59,701 nt of DNA from positions 1-59,701 of IMG/VR virus record IMGVR_UViG_3300028592_000011. One strand, written 5' to 3'. The notes beneath the pieces were generated by a model. It had not been told where the DNA came from and did no database searches. It saw only the letters and a list, made by a program, of their open reading frames with translations. This document shows, piece after piece, positions 31,015-38,549 of this stretch. The number at the start of each line of letters is the position of its first letter. Positions within the stretch are counted from its first letter, which is position 1. The position numbers and the translations under genes were made by a program. The DNA comes from a virus.

Positions 31015-31232
31015 CCGACTTTCACGCGACCGGTGATTGGGGTAACGACCTTGCTCGACGACGCAAACGTCGTTGACGTGGATAGCTTGCCAACCTCGCG
31101 CAGTTCGTACACTGCAGCTTCGATTGTTCCGTTATCGCTCTCGGCAAGATCTGCCCAGTCGGTGTCGGCAACGTAATAAGTCTCGCTTCCATCTTGCTGC
31201 TTCTTCACATATAGCTTCTGGGGAAATTTCAT
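31002..31232 (-). CDS. Hypothetical protein (76 aa)
   Basis: Third of three consecutive ATGs chosen (31232): AGGAG is then 6-7 nt upstream. Sequence KFPQKLYVKKQQDGSETYYV, ADTDWADLAESDNG, AAVYELREVGKL resembles a small beta protein frequent in phage early regions; function unknown. Confidence 0.75.
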   Translation of the reverse strand: MKFPQKLYVKKQQDGSETYYVADTDWADLAESDNGTIEAAVYELREVGKLSTSTTFASSSKVVTPITGRVKVGRAK

Positions 31233-31273
31233 CATCATCTCCTGTGGTTAAAAAAGGTCCAAGGTTGCAATTC

Positions 31274-31471
31274 TCAGCTGATCACATAGCTGTTAAAAAA
31301 GACGCGAGACGGGCTGCCGCCGACCGGCTTGGCATACGACGGAGTCACCCATGACTCCTCATTGTCGGTGGCCAGCTGGGTCCAGCGATCGAAATCTGCC
31401 TCGCGTGATTTCGGGATGACGAACCAGTCGCCATCGTTGGACGCGAGAATGAATGGGCCTTGTTCTGTCAT
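31274..31471 (-). CDS. Hypothetical protein (65 aa)
   Basis: ATG 31471 with GGAG upstream. MTEQGPFILASNDGDWFVIP, then READFDRWTQLATDNEESW and PSYAKPVGG. Looks like a compact alpha/beta protein; a similar small protein is common in phage early operons. Function unknown. Confidence 0.75.
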   Translation of the reverse strand: MTEQGPFILASNDGDWFVIPKSREADFDRWTQLATDNEESWVTPSYAKPVGGSPSRVFFNSYVIS

Positions 31472-31482
31472 GGTCAACTCCG

Positions 31483-31611
31483 TCACTCGGAACGGGTCGC
31501 GAGACCCATCCACATCAAAACCATTGATGCTGTGAAATGGCCGTCCATTTCGTAAATGAGCGCGAATATGAACAGGCATGCCGCGCCACAGAGAAGTGTT
31601 GTGCGGTTCAT
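31483..31611 (-). CDS. Tiny membrane protein (42 aa)
   Basis: ATG coupled to the upstream stop (TGATG). MNRTTLLCGAACLFIFALIY then a second, weaker hydrophobic stretch FTASMVLMWMGLAT. One or two membrane passes. Function unknown. Confidence 0.6.
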   Translation of the reverse strand: MNRTTLLCGAACLFIFALIYEMDGHFTASMVLMWMGLATRSE

Positions 31612-31799
31612 CACGGAGCTGATTCCTTGCCCTTCGCTGACTGATGCTTCTGGATTGCCTTCTCCAGTCGAGCGTTCACGCGATCGCGCTCGGCATCGCT
31701 GAGAAATCCATGCAGGTAGAGCATGCTCCGGCACTGCTGGAGACGTTCGAGCATGTTGGTCGCCGGCCACGGCACAACTTCGGCATTTAGCTTGATCAT
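31611..31799 (-). CDS. Hypothetical helical protein (62 aa)
   Basis: MIKLNAEVVPWPATNMLERL then QQCRSMLYLHGFLSDAERDR and a Lys-rich end. GGAG about 9 nt upstream. Helix-turn-helix-like hairpin but no DNA-binding family recognised. Confidence 0.7.
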   Translation of the reverse strand: MIKLNAEVVPWPATNMLERLQQCRSMLYLHGFLSDAERDRVNARLEKAIQKHQSAKGKESAP

Positions 31800-31803
31800 C
31801 TCG

Positions 31804-32178
31804 TCATCGCTCCATTAGTTCGCTGAGCTTGACCCAGCCGAGTTCTTCAGCGCCGGGCACCATTGGCCCCTCATAGCCGATCAACAAGAATGTGTCTTTG
31901 CTGATCCGCTCGGCGCGTTCGGTGTCCTCTGGCGGCACGTGTGGCAGCCAGAACGCGACGGCCTTCTGCAACTGCTCGACCAGTTGCTCCAGCTCGGCGA
32001 TGCGAGCGCCCAGCTTGGTCACCGACTCCGACAGCGCCAGGTTGTCGTCGTCGTACTCTTTGAACTTAGCGTCGGCATCGGCGGCGAGGTACCATTCGCC
32101 GTCGTCACGCTGTAGTCGCCTGATGTATGGCAAGCGATCCAAGCCTTGGAAACCTAGAATGATGGAGTACTTCTGCAT
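31804..32178 (-). CDS. Coiled-coil protein (124 aa)
   Basis: ATG 32178 with GAGG upstream. N-terminal QKYSIILGFQGLDRLPYIRR, then a coiled coil about residues 45-85 (SESVTKLGARIAELEQLVEQ) and a C-terminal domain with DTFLLIGYEGPMVPG. Function unknown; early operon. Confidence 0.75.
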   Translation of the reverse strand: MQKYSIILGFQGLDRLPYIRRLQRDDGEWYLAADADAKFKEYDDDNLALSESVTKLGARIAELEQLVEQLQKAVAFWLPHVPPEDTERAERISKDTFLLIGYEGPMVPGAEELGWVKLSELMER

Positions 32179-32203
32179 ACTCAGGGCCTCAACTTGTAGC
32201 TGG

Positions 32204-32398
32204 TCATCGACGCTGCGAAGCTCGCATATCGGTGAACACGCCTGGCACATCCTCTCGGTATGCCCAGTTGGACACCTGCTGCTTGCTGATGGGATGAAAC
32301 GCTCGGCAGCACCGATCACAGAAGAGATGCACCGGCGGACGCTTGTAGACGATCGGCTTGCGACCGCAGCAGCGGCCTTTTTCATCAAGGGTGCTCAC
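32204..32398 (-). CDS. Cys-rich zinc-binding protein (64 aa)
   Basis: GTG 32398 chosen with GGAG upstream. STLDEKGRCCGRKPIVYKRP then FCDRCCRAFHP: two Cys pairs suited to one zinc. The GRCCGRKP...HxFCxRC pattern recurs in phage early operons. Function unknown, possibly nucleic-acid or host-protein binding. Confidence 0.72.
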   Translation of the reverse strand: MSTLDEKGRCCGRKPIVYKRPPVHLFCDRCCRAFHPISKQQVSNWAYREDVPGVFTDMRASQRR

Positions 32399-32414
32399 TG
32401 GTCCGCTCCGGTTC

Positions 32415-32615
32415 TCATCCTTCGACGGGCTCGGAATCAGCCTTCTCCCACGCGGAGAGAACGGCCTTTGAGATGGCGATTTCGGCAACACTCATGAGGT
32501 CGCGAGTTCGCGCGTCTGAGAGCAGCACGTCACCGTACGATTCTTTGATCGAAGCCTGGATGTTGATTAGCTTGCCAGCGAGTCGCATCGTCTTGTCTCG
32601 ATTCTCTTTCGTCAC
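32415..32615 (-). CDS. Hypothetical protein (66 aa)
   Basis: GTG 32615, overlapping the upstream TGA (GTGA). Helical: KTMRLAGKLINIQASIKESY, RTRDLMSVAEIAISKAVLSA. No family recognised. Confidence 0.68.
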   Translation of the reverse strand: MTKENRDKTMRLAGKLINIQASIKESYGDVLLSDARTRDLMSVAEIAISKAVLSAWEKADSEPVEG

Positions 32616-33025
32616 AGACTTTCTCTCCGGTTCGCTGTTGAGCCTGTCCGCTGGAATGCGCAGGCAGGGCAATCTGGCGTGCACATTTGCAGTCCCTTGT
32701 GAGGTTCGAACGTGTGATGGAGCGCCAGTGGTGCCGGCGCATCCCCAGGGCACGTTTCCAATCCGAGGCGCTGTCGTAAATCGGCCAGTGCGCCTTCGGC
32801 GGTAGGCTCAGGGCGCGTTTCCTGAGCGGCTCCGCGACCTTCGATGACATGCGTTAGCCGAACCTTCGTGACGGTCTTGTAGCCTTGGCTTTCCCAATGC
32901 GGCACGCCATGGACGCGGATGATGTTGAACGCGCCGTACTGGTCTTCCATGATGTCGACGGACTCCCACAAATCCTTTGCGTACTTGAGCGCTAGATCGA
33001 ACTGATCGCGATTGAAGTCACCCAT
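32612..33025 (-). CDS. Hypothetical protein with C-terminal Cys pair (137 aa)
   Basis: ATG 33025. N-terminal helix DQFDLALKYAKDLWESVDIM, a beta part GAFNIIRVHGVPHWESQGYK and a C-terminal HHTFEPHKGLQMCTPDCPAC possibly binding zinc. Upstream 55-aa gene overlaps its start. Function unknown. Confidence 0.72.
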   Translation of the reverse strand: MGDFNRDQFDLALKYAKDLWESVDIMEDQYGAFNIIRVHGVPHWESQGYKTVTKVRLTHVIEGRGAAQETRPEPTAEGALADLRQRLGLETCPGDAPAPLALHHTFEPHKGLQMCTPDCPACAFQRTGSTANRRESL

Positions 33026-33185
33026 GGCCCGATCCCTCTCCCTCCGGTGAGTAGCCGCGCGTGTTGTCACACTCCCCGGGATCGTGCTCCGGCACGATGC
33101 TGGAGGGGTGATTGCCATGCACCGGGCATCGCGGGTTCAGGCCGCAATCGTCATGACATCGGCAGGCTTCTGGGAAGGCTTGCAT
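33018..33185 (-). CDS. Small Cys/His-rich protein (55 aa)
   Basis: ATG 33185. MQAFPEACRCHDDCGLNPRC then PVHGNHPS and EHDPGECDN. Four Cys and two His early on suggest a zinc knuckle. It overlaps the next gene by 8 nt. Short phage proteins with CxCxxxCGLxPRCPVHG are recurrent; function unknown. Confidence 0.65.
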   Translation of the reverse strand: MQAFPEACRCHDDCGLNPRCPVHGNHPSSIVPEHDPGECDNTRGYSPEGEGSGHG

Positions 33186-33187
33186 GG

Positions 33188-34201
33188 CTACTCACCCGCC
33201 TTCGTTTCGGATGACGTGGCCACCTCGATGAAGGCGACGAGGTGGTGAGTGCGACCGAGGTAAGGCCAGAGCCAGCGTCGTTCAGCGCCCGGCTCCGGAT
33301 CAAAGTCAAGCGACTGTCCTGGCGGCACTAGGACGGCTTTGTACGAAGCGGCGTGCAGGCTCACGCGATCTTCGACGTCGTGGTGCTCAAGGAGGGCAAT
33401 GTGAGTCACCGCTGGCGGTTGCGATGCTCGCTCTTCCCGCAGCGTGTGCAGGTCAACGAATTCCTCGTTTGTCACGATGTTAATCGGCCACGGCTCGCCG
33501 CCTTCAATCCAGGCGCCCTCATCGTGGTCGTAGCGCTCAGAGCGCAACGTCCGCTCGTTGTCATCATCTGGGACCGGCATGGTGTAGCTGTCGTACGGCC
33601 CGCCATACGTGGGCACGCGGCCAAGCTCGGGATGCTCCAGGTGCATGAAGTAGGGCAGCTTCGTGAACGGGCAACGCGTACCCTCGAATGCCGGATCGAC
33701 GCAAAGAGCAGGAGCCGGTTCGTGAGCGGAACTACAGCCGCAAGTCGGGCAGTGCGGCGGCTCTCGCGTCGTGCCGGTCGGGTCGGGGTGGCAGGGCGGT
33801 TCGTTAGAAGCTCTAAGGCGCAACACCTCGGTTTCAAGCCAGTGCTCATAGCCGAGGTTTGGTGCCTGACGCCACTCGTTGTATAGCGAGTCTCGGGCCT
33901 GTTGCTCGGTGACGGCACGGGCCGAGCCTCCGTGTGACGTATCCTGTGCCGACGCAGGCTTGCCTACGATCTCTGTAACAGGGGCGGTGGAGCACTTCTG
34001 GCAGGCCCCGCTGTCGCAATCGCATTTCTTCGTCCGTAACCGCTCGATCTCATTCGCCGCTTCGGCGAGGGTGTCAGCGAGAACTGAAAACATCTGCCCG
34101 ATTTCTCCGTCGCCGTGGCGATCGGCGCTTCGGGCGCACGCGGCCGAGCCGTCACGCAAACGCGGCAACAACTCTTTCGATGTCCGAGTGATGTCGTTCA
34201 T
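33188..34201 (-). CDS. Hypothetical multi-domain protein (337 aa)
   Basis: Helical N-terminus (ELLPRLRDGSAACARSADRH, VLADTLAEAANEIERLR), Cys-rich linker (KKCDCDSGACQKC), a middle YNEWRQAPNLGYEHWLETEV, a zinc-like CPTCGCSSAHEP, and a C-terminal acidic beta region. Looks like a mosaic of small early-gene modules joined together. No catalytic motif seen. Confidence 0.72.
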   Translation of the reverse strand: MNDITRTSKELLPRLRDGSAACARSADRHGDGEIGQMFSVLADTLAEAANEIERLRTKKCDCDSGACQKCSTAPVTEIVGKPASAQDTSHGGSARAVTEQQARDSLYNEWRQAPNLGYEHWLETEVLRLRASNEPPCHPDPTGTTREPPHCPTCGCSSAHEPAPALCVDPAFEGTRCPFTKLPYFMHLEHPELGRVPTYGGPYDSYTMPVPDDDNERTLRSERYDHDEGAWIEGGEPWPINIVTNEEFVDLHTLREERASQPPAVTHIALLEHHDVEDRVSLHAASYKAVLVPPGQSLDFDPEPGAERRWLWPYLGRTHHLVAFIEVATSSETKAGE

Positions 34202-34386
34202 CGGAGTCCAAGCTCCTTTTCCATGCTGTGCAGGCGAGAGCGCTCAGCGTTGTAGGTCGCCCAGTCCTTGCACTGGTCGCTGTGCCAGCAGGCGCCCTTC
34301 TCGCGCTTCTCCGCACGAACGCTCGCGGCCAGCCTGTCCACTTTCGAGCGGAGTTCGGTTAACTCGGTCGTCATCGTATTTGTCAT
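34198..34386 (-). CDS. Coiled-coil protein (62 aa)
   Basis: ATG 34386 with ATGA overlap. TELTELRSKVDRLAASVRAE coiled coil then GACWHSDQCKDWATYNAERS, ending MEKELGLR. Function unknown. Confidence 0.7.
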   Translation of the reverse strand: MTNTMTTELTELRSKVDRLAASVRAEKREKGACWHSDQCKDWATYNAERSRLHSMEKELGLR

Positions 34387-34676
34387 GACTGCAATTTCTC
34401 CCGGATCAGCGCCAAACCTTCCTCTTCCTCTCGGTCGATGGCTATCCAGTCGGTGAGATGGGCGCCAAGCTGATCCGAAAGATCGGCGTGCCGTTTGAGC
34501 AGCCCGACATGCCACTCGAACGCCGCCCGCCATGCCAGTGCGAGCGCGTCGTAACGACGTTCGGCATACAACTCGTCCGTCGAGTCGGCTTTGAGCTTGC
34601 GCTCGTAGTGCGCTATTCGATTCTTCAGTTCGCCGATGCTCAAGGTGTCTTTGGGGAGCGGGGTAGGGTTGCTCAT
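34383..34676 (-). CDS. Hypothetical helical protein (97 aa)
   Basis: ATG 34676 with GAGGAG upstream and ATGA overlap. IGELKNRIAHYERKLKADST, ALALAWRAAFEWHVGLLKRH, GAHLTDWIAIDREEEEGLAL: all helical, possibly a coiled-coil dimer. Function unknown. Confidence 0.72.
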   Translation of the reverse strand: MSNPTPLPKDTLSIGELKNRIAHYERKLKADSTDELYAERRYDALALAWRAAFEWHVGLLKRHADLSDQLGAHLTDWIAIDREEEEGLALIREKLQS

Positions 34677-34984
34677 CGGTCGCTCCTCGCCATGGCGGTG
34701 TCTGCGAGTCGATCGCACTTAGCTTCCAACTGCGTGATCCGTTTTCGCTGCGCCTCGGCCTTCTGACAAAGGGCCTTCATGACCGCTGCCGAGTCGGCTC
34801 CTTCGTCGGATACCTCTGCGATGCGCAGTACCTCCGAGTGAGGCATCTGAAGCTGTTCGATGCGCTCGATCAGCATCAGCAGCTCGGTCGCCTTGACCGG
34901 AATCCAAGGCTCGCGTGCGTTCTGCTCGGCGTAGCGACGCAGCCTGCTCAGGAGGTCCGAGGTTCGCTGAGTAGCGTCGCTCAT
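34673..34984 (-). CDS. Coiled-coil protein (103 aa)
   Basis: SDLLSRLRRYAEQNAREPWI, then helix KATELLMLIERIEQLQ and a C-terminal coiled coil AEAQRKRITQLEAKCDRLAD. ATGA overlaps on both sides. Function unknown. Confidence 0.72.
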   Translation of the reverse strand: MSDATQRTSDLLSRLRRYAEQNAREPWIPVKATELLMLIERIEQLQMPHSEVLRIAEVSDEGADSAAVMKALCQKAEAQRKRITQLEAKCDRLADTAMARSDR

Positions 34985-35190
34985 TGTTCCTCCGGGTATA
35001 CGGCCTTCATGCCCGCCTTGGCGACGAGGTACTTGTACGTTTCCTCGCGCATCACGACCAGGATGGTTCCTTCCTGCAGCGTCATGCGCTTGGCCTGCAT
35101 AGGCTCCAGCGAGCGCAGGCCTTGATAGGTTTCCTCGCTCATGAACCCTATCGGGTCAGAAGTGCGCTGAGTATCAGAAGGGGATGTCAT
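34981..35190 (-). CDS. Hypothetical protein (69 aa)
   Basis: ATG 35190 fixed by AGGAG 6 nt upstream. GFMSEETYQGLRSLEPMQAK, TILVVMREETYKYLVAKAGM; a mixed alpha/beta small protein. Function unknown. Confidence 0.7.
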   Translation of the reverse strand: MTSPSDTQRTSDPIGFMSEETYQGLRSLEPMQAKRMTLQEGTILVVMREETYKYLVAKAGMKAVYPEEQ

Positions 35191-35371
35191 CACATTCTCC
35201 TTGGTGACCGCGTCGCGAGTGGCAATAGATTTCTCGCTGCTTGCTATTGCCGCACGGTAGGTAGTGACAGCTGTAAGGCGGGCTGTAGCCAGCCTTGAGC
35301 AGTTTTCGGTAGTGCGAGCACGACATCCCTGGCGGACGATTCCACCTGAGAATCCAGTCTGTGCGCCTCAT
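35174..35371 (-). CDS. Cys/His-rich basic protein (65 aa)
   Basis: MRRTDWILRWNRPPGMSCSH then KAGYSPPYSCHYLPCGNSKQ and IYCHSRRGHQGECDD. Five Cys and three His, strongly basic: likely a zinc-stabilised nucleic-acid binder. It overlaps the following gene by 17 nt. Confidence 0.65.
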   Translation of the reverse strand: MRRTDWILRWNRPPGMSCSHYRKLLKAGYSPPYSCHYLPCGNSKQREIYCHSRRGHQGECDDIPF

Positions 35372-35709
35372 GGCAGTCTCCGGATGTATTCGAGCGCGGC
35401 GGCGCGGATGGCGAGTGGCGCTGTCGATGCTTTGTTCACTGGAGGGCCAAGCGATTCGATATCGCAGTACCAGTGCGCCTCGTAGCGGCCGAAGTTACCA
35501 ACCTCGACGCCGAGTACTCGCTTGTTCAGCGCATCCAGAATCAGCCCGGCGTCGGCCCAGGTGGTGAAAGAGGGCGTGCGAACGGTTCCTGCATGCTCTT
35601 GGCTGGGGAACCAATAGCCAACAATGCTTGACCGCTTCCAGCCGAGCAGTTTTTCACAGATGGCTTCGTTCTCGATGCCCAGCTCGTCGGGTGTGCGATG
35701 AGCAGTCAT
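35368..35709 (-). CDS. Hypothetical protein (113 aa)
   Basis: ATG 35709, ATGA overlap. GIENEAICEKLLGWKRSSIV then GYWFPSQEHAGTVRTPSFTT and WADAGLILDALNKR, YEAHWYCDIESLG, AIRAAALEYIRRL. The lead 'LGW....WYPP...P.F..WADAGLIL' pattern recurs in phage early genes; function unknown. Confidence 0.75.
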   Translation of the reverse strand: MTAHRTPDELGIENEAICEKLLGWKRSSIVGYWFPSQEHAGTVRTPSFTTWADAGLILDALNKRVLGVEVGNFGRYEAHWYCDIESLGPPVNKASTAPLAIRAAALEYIRRLP

Positions 35710-35891
35710 TCTTGTGTCTCCAGTACGAGCTCGCCGGCCTTCGCTATGGGCTTGCCGTAGGGTTCGCCGATGCACGTGTGCGGCATCCCGTCGAACTCGA
35801 TAAAGCGCTTCTTCTCTTCTGCCACCCATACGCCGCACTTCACGCAGCAGATGTTCAGCAGGACCTTGAAGCGGGATAGGTGGCCGATCAT
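35706..35891 (-). CDS. Zinc-binding-like protein (61 aa)
   Basis: ATG 35891, ATGA overlaps. LLNICCVKCGVWVAEEKKRF and MPHTCIGEP: three to four Cys arranged like a short zinc ribbon. Function unknown. Confidence 0.68.
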   Translation of the reverse strand: MIGHLSRFKVLLNICCVKCGVWVAEEKKRFIEFDGMPHTCIGEPYGKPIAKAGELVLETQE

Positions 35892-36196
35892 GCTGCCCCC
35901 ACAATGATGATCTCGTTTTTCCACAACCATTCGAGCCACTGGTTCTGGGCTCTGTAGCTTTCGGCCTGCAACTGCTCTTGCGAGTAGATCGATTGCTTGA
36001 ACCGACCATCGATCACTGCATGGCACATATCGCATCCCGGGGCCGCGCAGATATCTGGTGGCTTGAGGGAAGTGCCGCCCGTACCGCCGACTCGGAAGTG
36101 GCAGAGCACGGTGTACTGCGGATCGCGCCGACAGAATTCCGGCAGCCGGAAGTAGCACGGCTTTCGCTCGGCCAGCTTGCGAAGATCACGCGGCAC
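35888..36196 (-). CDS. DUF1364 recombination-associated HNH-like protein
   Basis: 102 aa, GTG 36196 with AGGAG upstream. DUF1364 pattern: LRKLAERKPCYFRLPEFCRR, TVLCHFRVGGTGGTSLKPPD, CAAPGCDMCHAVIDGR. The Cys and HxF/CHxxID residues resemble HNH/NinG-like nucleases of lambdoid nin regions. Directly downstream of NinB, consistent with a recombination role. Confidence 0.85.
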   Translation of the reverse strand: MPRDLRKLAERKPCYFRLPEFCRRDPQYTVLCHFRVGGTGGTSLKPPDICAAPGCDMCHAVIDGRFKQSIYSQEQLQAESYRAQNQWLEWLWKNEIIIVGAA

Positions 36197-36638
36197 GGGC
36201 TTCGCGCTCCTCTTTGATCTGATGCCACATCGGATCAGGATCGGGCACCCAGCAGCCGATCTCCGCTCCCTTCTGCTGAACGAATTCGTAGAACGCATTG
36301 AACTCGACGGTGGACAGCTTGTTCTTAGCGCCGTTCTCGTCCGTAGTGGTCGTGCGTCGAGGGCGGGTGATGATCTCTCCGAAGATCTCACGCTCCACCG
36401 TGCCGAAGTAGGCACGCAGGAACACGTCATGCAGCTCCGGCGCGGTGTAGCCAGTGAACTCGCTCAGTGCTTTGTACGCGACGCCAAACAGCGCATTGTT
36501 CTGCGGATCGCTGCGCTCCTTCTTCACGCGAGCGATCGTGATCTTCCACGCGACATCCTTGGCGAGCGCAGACAGGACAGCGACGATTCGCGTCAAGCTG
36601 CGCTCGCCTGGTTGCAGGGTGAAGGTCTGGTCTTTCAT
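36186..36638 (-). CDS. NinB-like recombination protein
   Basis: 150 aa. NinB family features: AWKITIARVKKERSDPQNNA then LFGVAYKALSEFTGYTAPEL and FLRAYFG, STVEFNAFYEFVQQKGAEIG. NinB (Orf) of lambda substitutes for host RecFOR in loading recombinase on SSB-coated ssDNA. Grouped with Erf and YqaJ in one operon. Confidence 0.87.
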   Translation of the reverse strand: MKDQTFTLQPGERSLTRIVAVLSALAKDVAWKITIARVKKERSDPQNNALFGVAYKALSEFTGYTAPELHDVFLRAYFGTVEREIFGEIITRPRRTTTTDENGAKNKLSTVEFNAFYEFVQQKGAEIGCWVPDPDPMWHQIKEEREARAA

Positions 36639-36841
36639 GCGCGCCTCGTCACCACAAGGTCGGACATCGGGTCACGGCTGTTGATTCGTCGAACACTCAG
36701 AACGATGCCGTGCGGGGCAACTCGCCTATAGATGTCGAATCGCAGACGCTTCGGTGGATTCTCGATGGTCACGCTACGGCCCACCGGCATCGTGTAGATG
36801 GGCCACTTGCGGTTGTGGGGGATGCGGGCGGTAAGTCTCAT
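36635..36841 (-). CDS. Hypothetical basic beta protein (68 aa)
   Basis: ATG 36841, ATGA overlaps. IPHNRKWPIYTMPVGRSVTI, KRLRFDIYRRVAPHGIVLSV: beta-rich with many Arg. A similar fragment occurs beside NinB in other phages. Possibly nucleic-acid binding; unassigned. Confidence 0.7.
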   Translation of the reverse strand: MRLTARIPHNRKWPIYTMPVGRSVTIENPPKRLRFDIYRRVAPHGIVLSVRRINSRDPMSDLVVTRRA

Positions 36842-37908
36842 GCCGCGATGTCCTTCGAAAGGTCCATCGCCAGAATCCACTCGATGACCTTGGACGCCGG
36901 CACGTTGTAGTGACGGGTCAGGACGCCGAGCAGTTCATCGTCGGCCGGCTTCTTGATGGAGGCGAGGCGGGCCTGCTCACGCTTGACGCGCTCTTCCTCT
37001 TCCTTGGCCTTGCGGGCCTCGGCCTGCTGGCGCTCGAACTCGGCGCGCTCCGCTGCGAGCTTCGCGGCTTCGGCGTCACGGGCCGCTTTGGCTGCTGCTT
37101 CTTCCTTGGCGATGCGCTTGCGCTCGGCCTCGGCGGCCTGCTGTTGAGCGAGGCGCATCTGGCGTAGTTCCTCGGCCTGCTTCGCCGCCTCGGCATCGCG
37201 AGCAGCCTTCGCCACGCGCTCCTCTTCAGCAAGCCGGGCGCGCTCAGCGGCCTGGCGTTGCTCCTGCTCGGCGCGCAGCTTCGCGAGTTCTTCCCGCTCG
37301 GCCACGATGCGCGCCTGTTCGGCTTCGTGGGCGACGGCAGCGGCGTGCAGCTCGCGGAGCCATGCCAAGCCCTCGGTTTTTGCGGCTTCAGCCCGCTCGC
37401 GGAACTCCTCGAATGACTCATCCACCGCAATGCCTTCCACGTCGCCGATGTGGTCGGCGATCAGCTCAGCGCCCGAAGTAGGGGAGAGCATCCGGTTGCC
37501 CCGCAACTCGGCGACGCGCTCCTGCAGATCGGCCACACGCTTCAGCTCGGCGGCGATCTTGGCTTGCTTCTCGGCTTCGCGTGCGTCGTCCCAAGCATCT
37601 TGCAGCTTCTGCAGACGGTCTTCCTCTGGCTCGATCAGCGCAATAAGGCGCTTCTCTTCGGCGATCACAGCCCGGCTGAACTTCGTCGCTTCGTCACGCG
37701 CTTCCTTGCCGCGGTTCTGAATGTCGACGCGCAGGTTCTTCAGTACCATGCGGGATGAGTGGACCTGCTCACGGCCGTCAACGTTGGTGATGACCGTGAT
37801 ATCTGCAGACTTCGCGGCGAGCTCACGTAACTCATCCTCGGTCTGAGTGAGGACGAGGGCTTTCTTGGCGCGCTCGACGACGGTCAGCGCAGTGGTTTGC
37901 TCGGTCAT
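36838..37908 (-). CDS. Long coiled-coil protein of the recombination operon
   Basis: 356 aa from ATG 37908. N-terminal DUF1351-like part (LTVVERAKKALVLTQTEDEL, NLRVDIQNRGKEARDEATKF, RLIALIEPEEDRLQKLQDAW), then a ~150-residue Ala/Glu/Arg coiled coil with repeated AKAARDAEAAK units, and a C-terminal compact domain (LGVLTRHYNVPASKVIEWIL). Phages often place such a protein between exonuclease and downstream genes; it may be a recombination mediator. Confidence 0.78.
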   Translation of the reverse strand: MTEQTTALTVVERAKKALVLTQTEDELRELAAKSADITVITNVDGREQVHSSRMVLKNLRVDIQNRGKEARDEATKFSRAVIAEEKRLIALIEPEEDRLQKLQDAWDDAREAEKQAKIAAELKRVADLQERVAELRGNRMLSPTSGAELIADHIGDVEGIAVDESFEEFRERAEAAKTEGLAWLRELHAAAVAHEAEQARIVAEREELAKLRAEQEQRQAAERARLAEEERVAKAARDAEAAKQAEELRQMRLAQQQAAEAERKRIAKEEAAAKAARDAEAAKLAAERAEFERQQAEARKAKEEEERVKREQARLASIKKPADDELLGVLTRHYNVPASKVIEWILAMDLSKDIAA

Positions 37909-38549
37909 GCTGCTAACCTCAAAAGTTCTTTGGTTTCCAATCGCACCTCGGCCATGAACCTGTTGGCCTCGGCTTCGTATCCAGCAATGTCGAATTCCGC
38001 GCGCTCCATCGTCACGTAGAACACGCGAAGCTTTTCCGGGAAGTTCGGGTTGTAGCTCATGAAGTGGTGACGCTTGGCGCCAGTGATCCACAACTCATGG
38101 CAGCATTGGTCCATGTACGTCTTCGGGATTTTCTTCCCTTCCATCACGTACGCCATGTGGTTTGCATCGTTCGGGCATTTGATGCTCACCAGCTCTTCGA
38201 AGTCGCCGATGTAGGCATCCAGCGAGCAGCCGTAGTCATGATCCATCGCAAGAAAGCCACTTCTCTGAAGGATCACGCCAGCGAGCGCTTCGAACTTACC
38301 GAAGGCTTCCGGCTCCAGGTCGATGCCGCGTTGCATGTCACGCGAGGTGTAATCGTCTTCCTGAGACTTGCCAGTAACGCGCTCAAGCACCAACTTCGCG
38401 CGTAAGTTAGTACGGCCAGCCGATTCGCCCTTGCCGCTCTTGGGCTTCGACAACATGGCGCTGGCTACCGAGCCAGTAAGCCGTCCGATCCTGGCCGCAT
38501 ACCAAGCCTCGCTCCGCTGCTCGGCGGTGATCTCAATGAAGCGGCTCAT
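37905..38549 (-). CDS. YqaJ/lambda Red-alpha-family exonuclease
   Basis: 214 aa. It resects dsDNA to give 3' ssDNA for Erf. Motifs: EAWYAARIGRLTGS at the start, RGIDLEPEAFGKFEALAG (acidic), GCSLDAYIGDFEELVSIKCP (catalytic Asp, then Glu-x-Lys replaced by Ser-Ile-Lys), and YMDQCCHELWITG. Length and order match viral YqaJ recombinase. ATGA overlaps with Erf and the coiled-coil gene. Confidence 0.9.
   Translation of the reverse strand: MSRFIEITAEQRSEAWYAARIGRLTGSVASAMLSKPKSGKGESAGRTNLRAKLVLERVTGKSQEDDYTSRDMQRGIDLEPEAFGKFEALAGVILQRSGFLAMDHDYGCSLDAYIGDFEELVSIKCPNDANHMAYVMEGKKIPKTYMDQCCHELWITGAKRHHFMSYNPNFPEKLRVFYVTMERAEFDIAGYEAEANRFMAEVRLETKELLRLAA

Noticed and set aside
36910-37758. Rightward Ala/Ser/Leu-rich frames opposite the coiled-coil gene
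   Set aside because: Shadow of the repeated AKAARDAEAAK codons.
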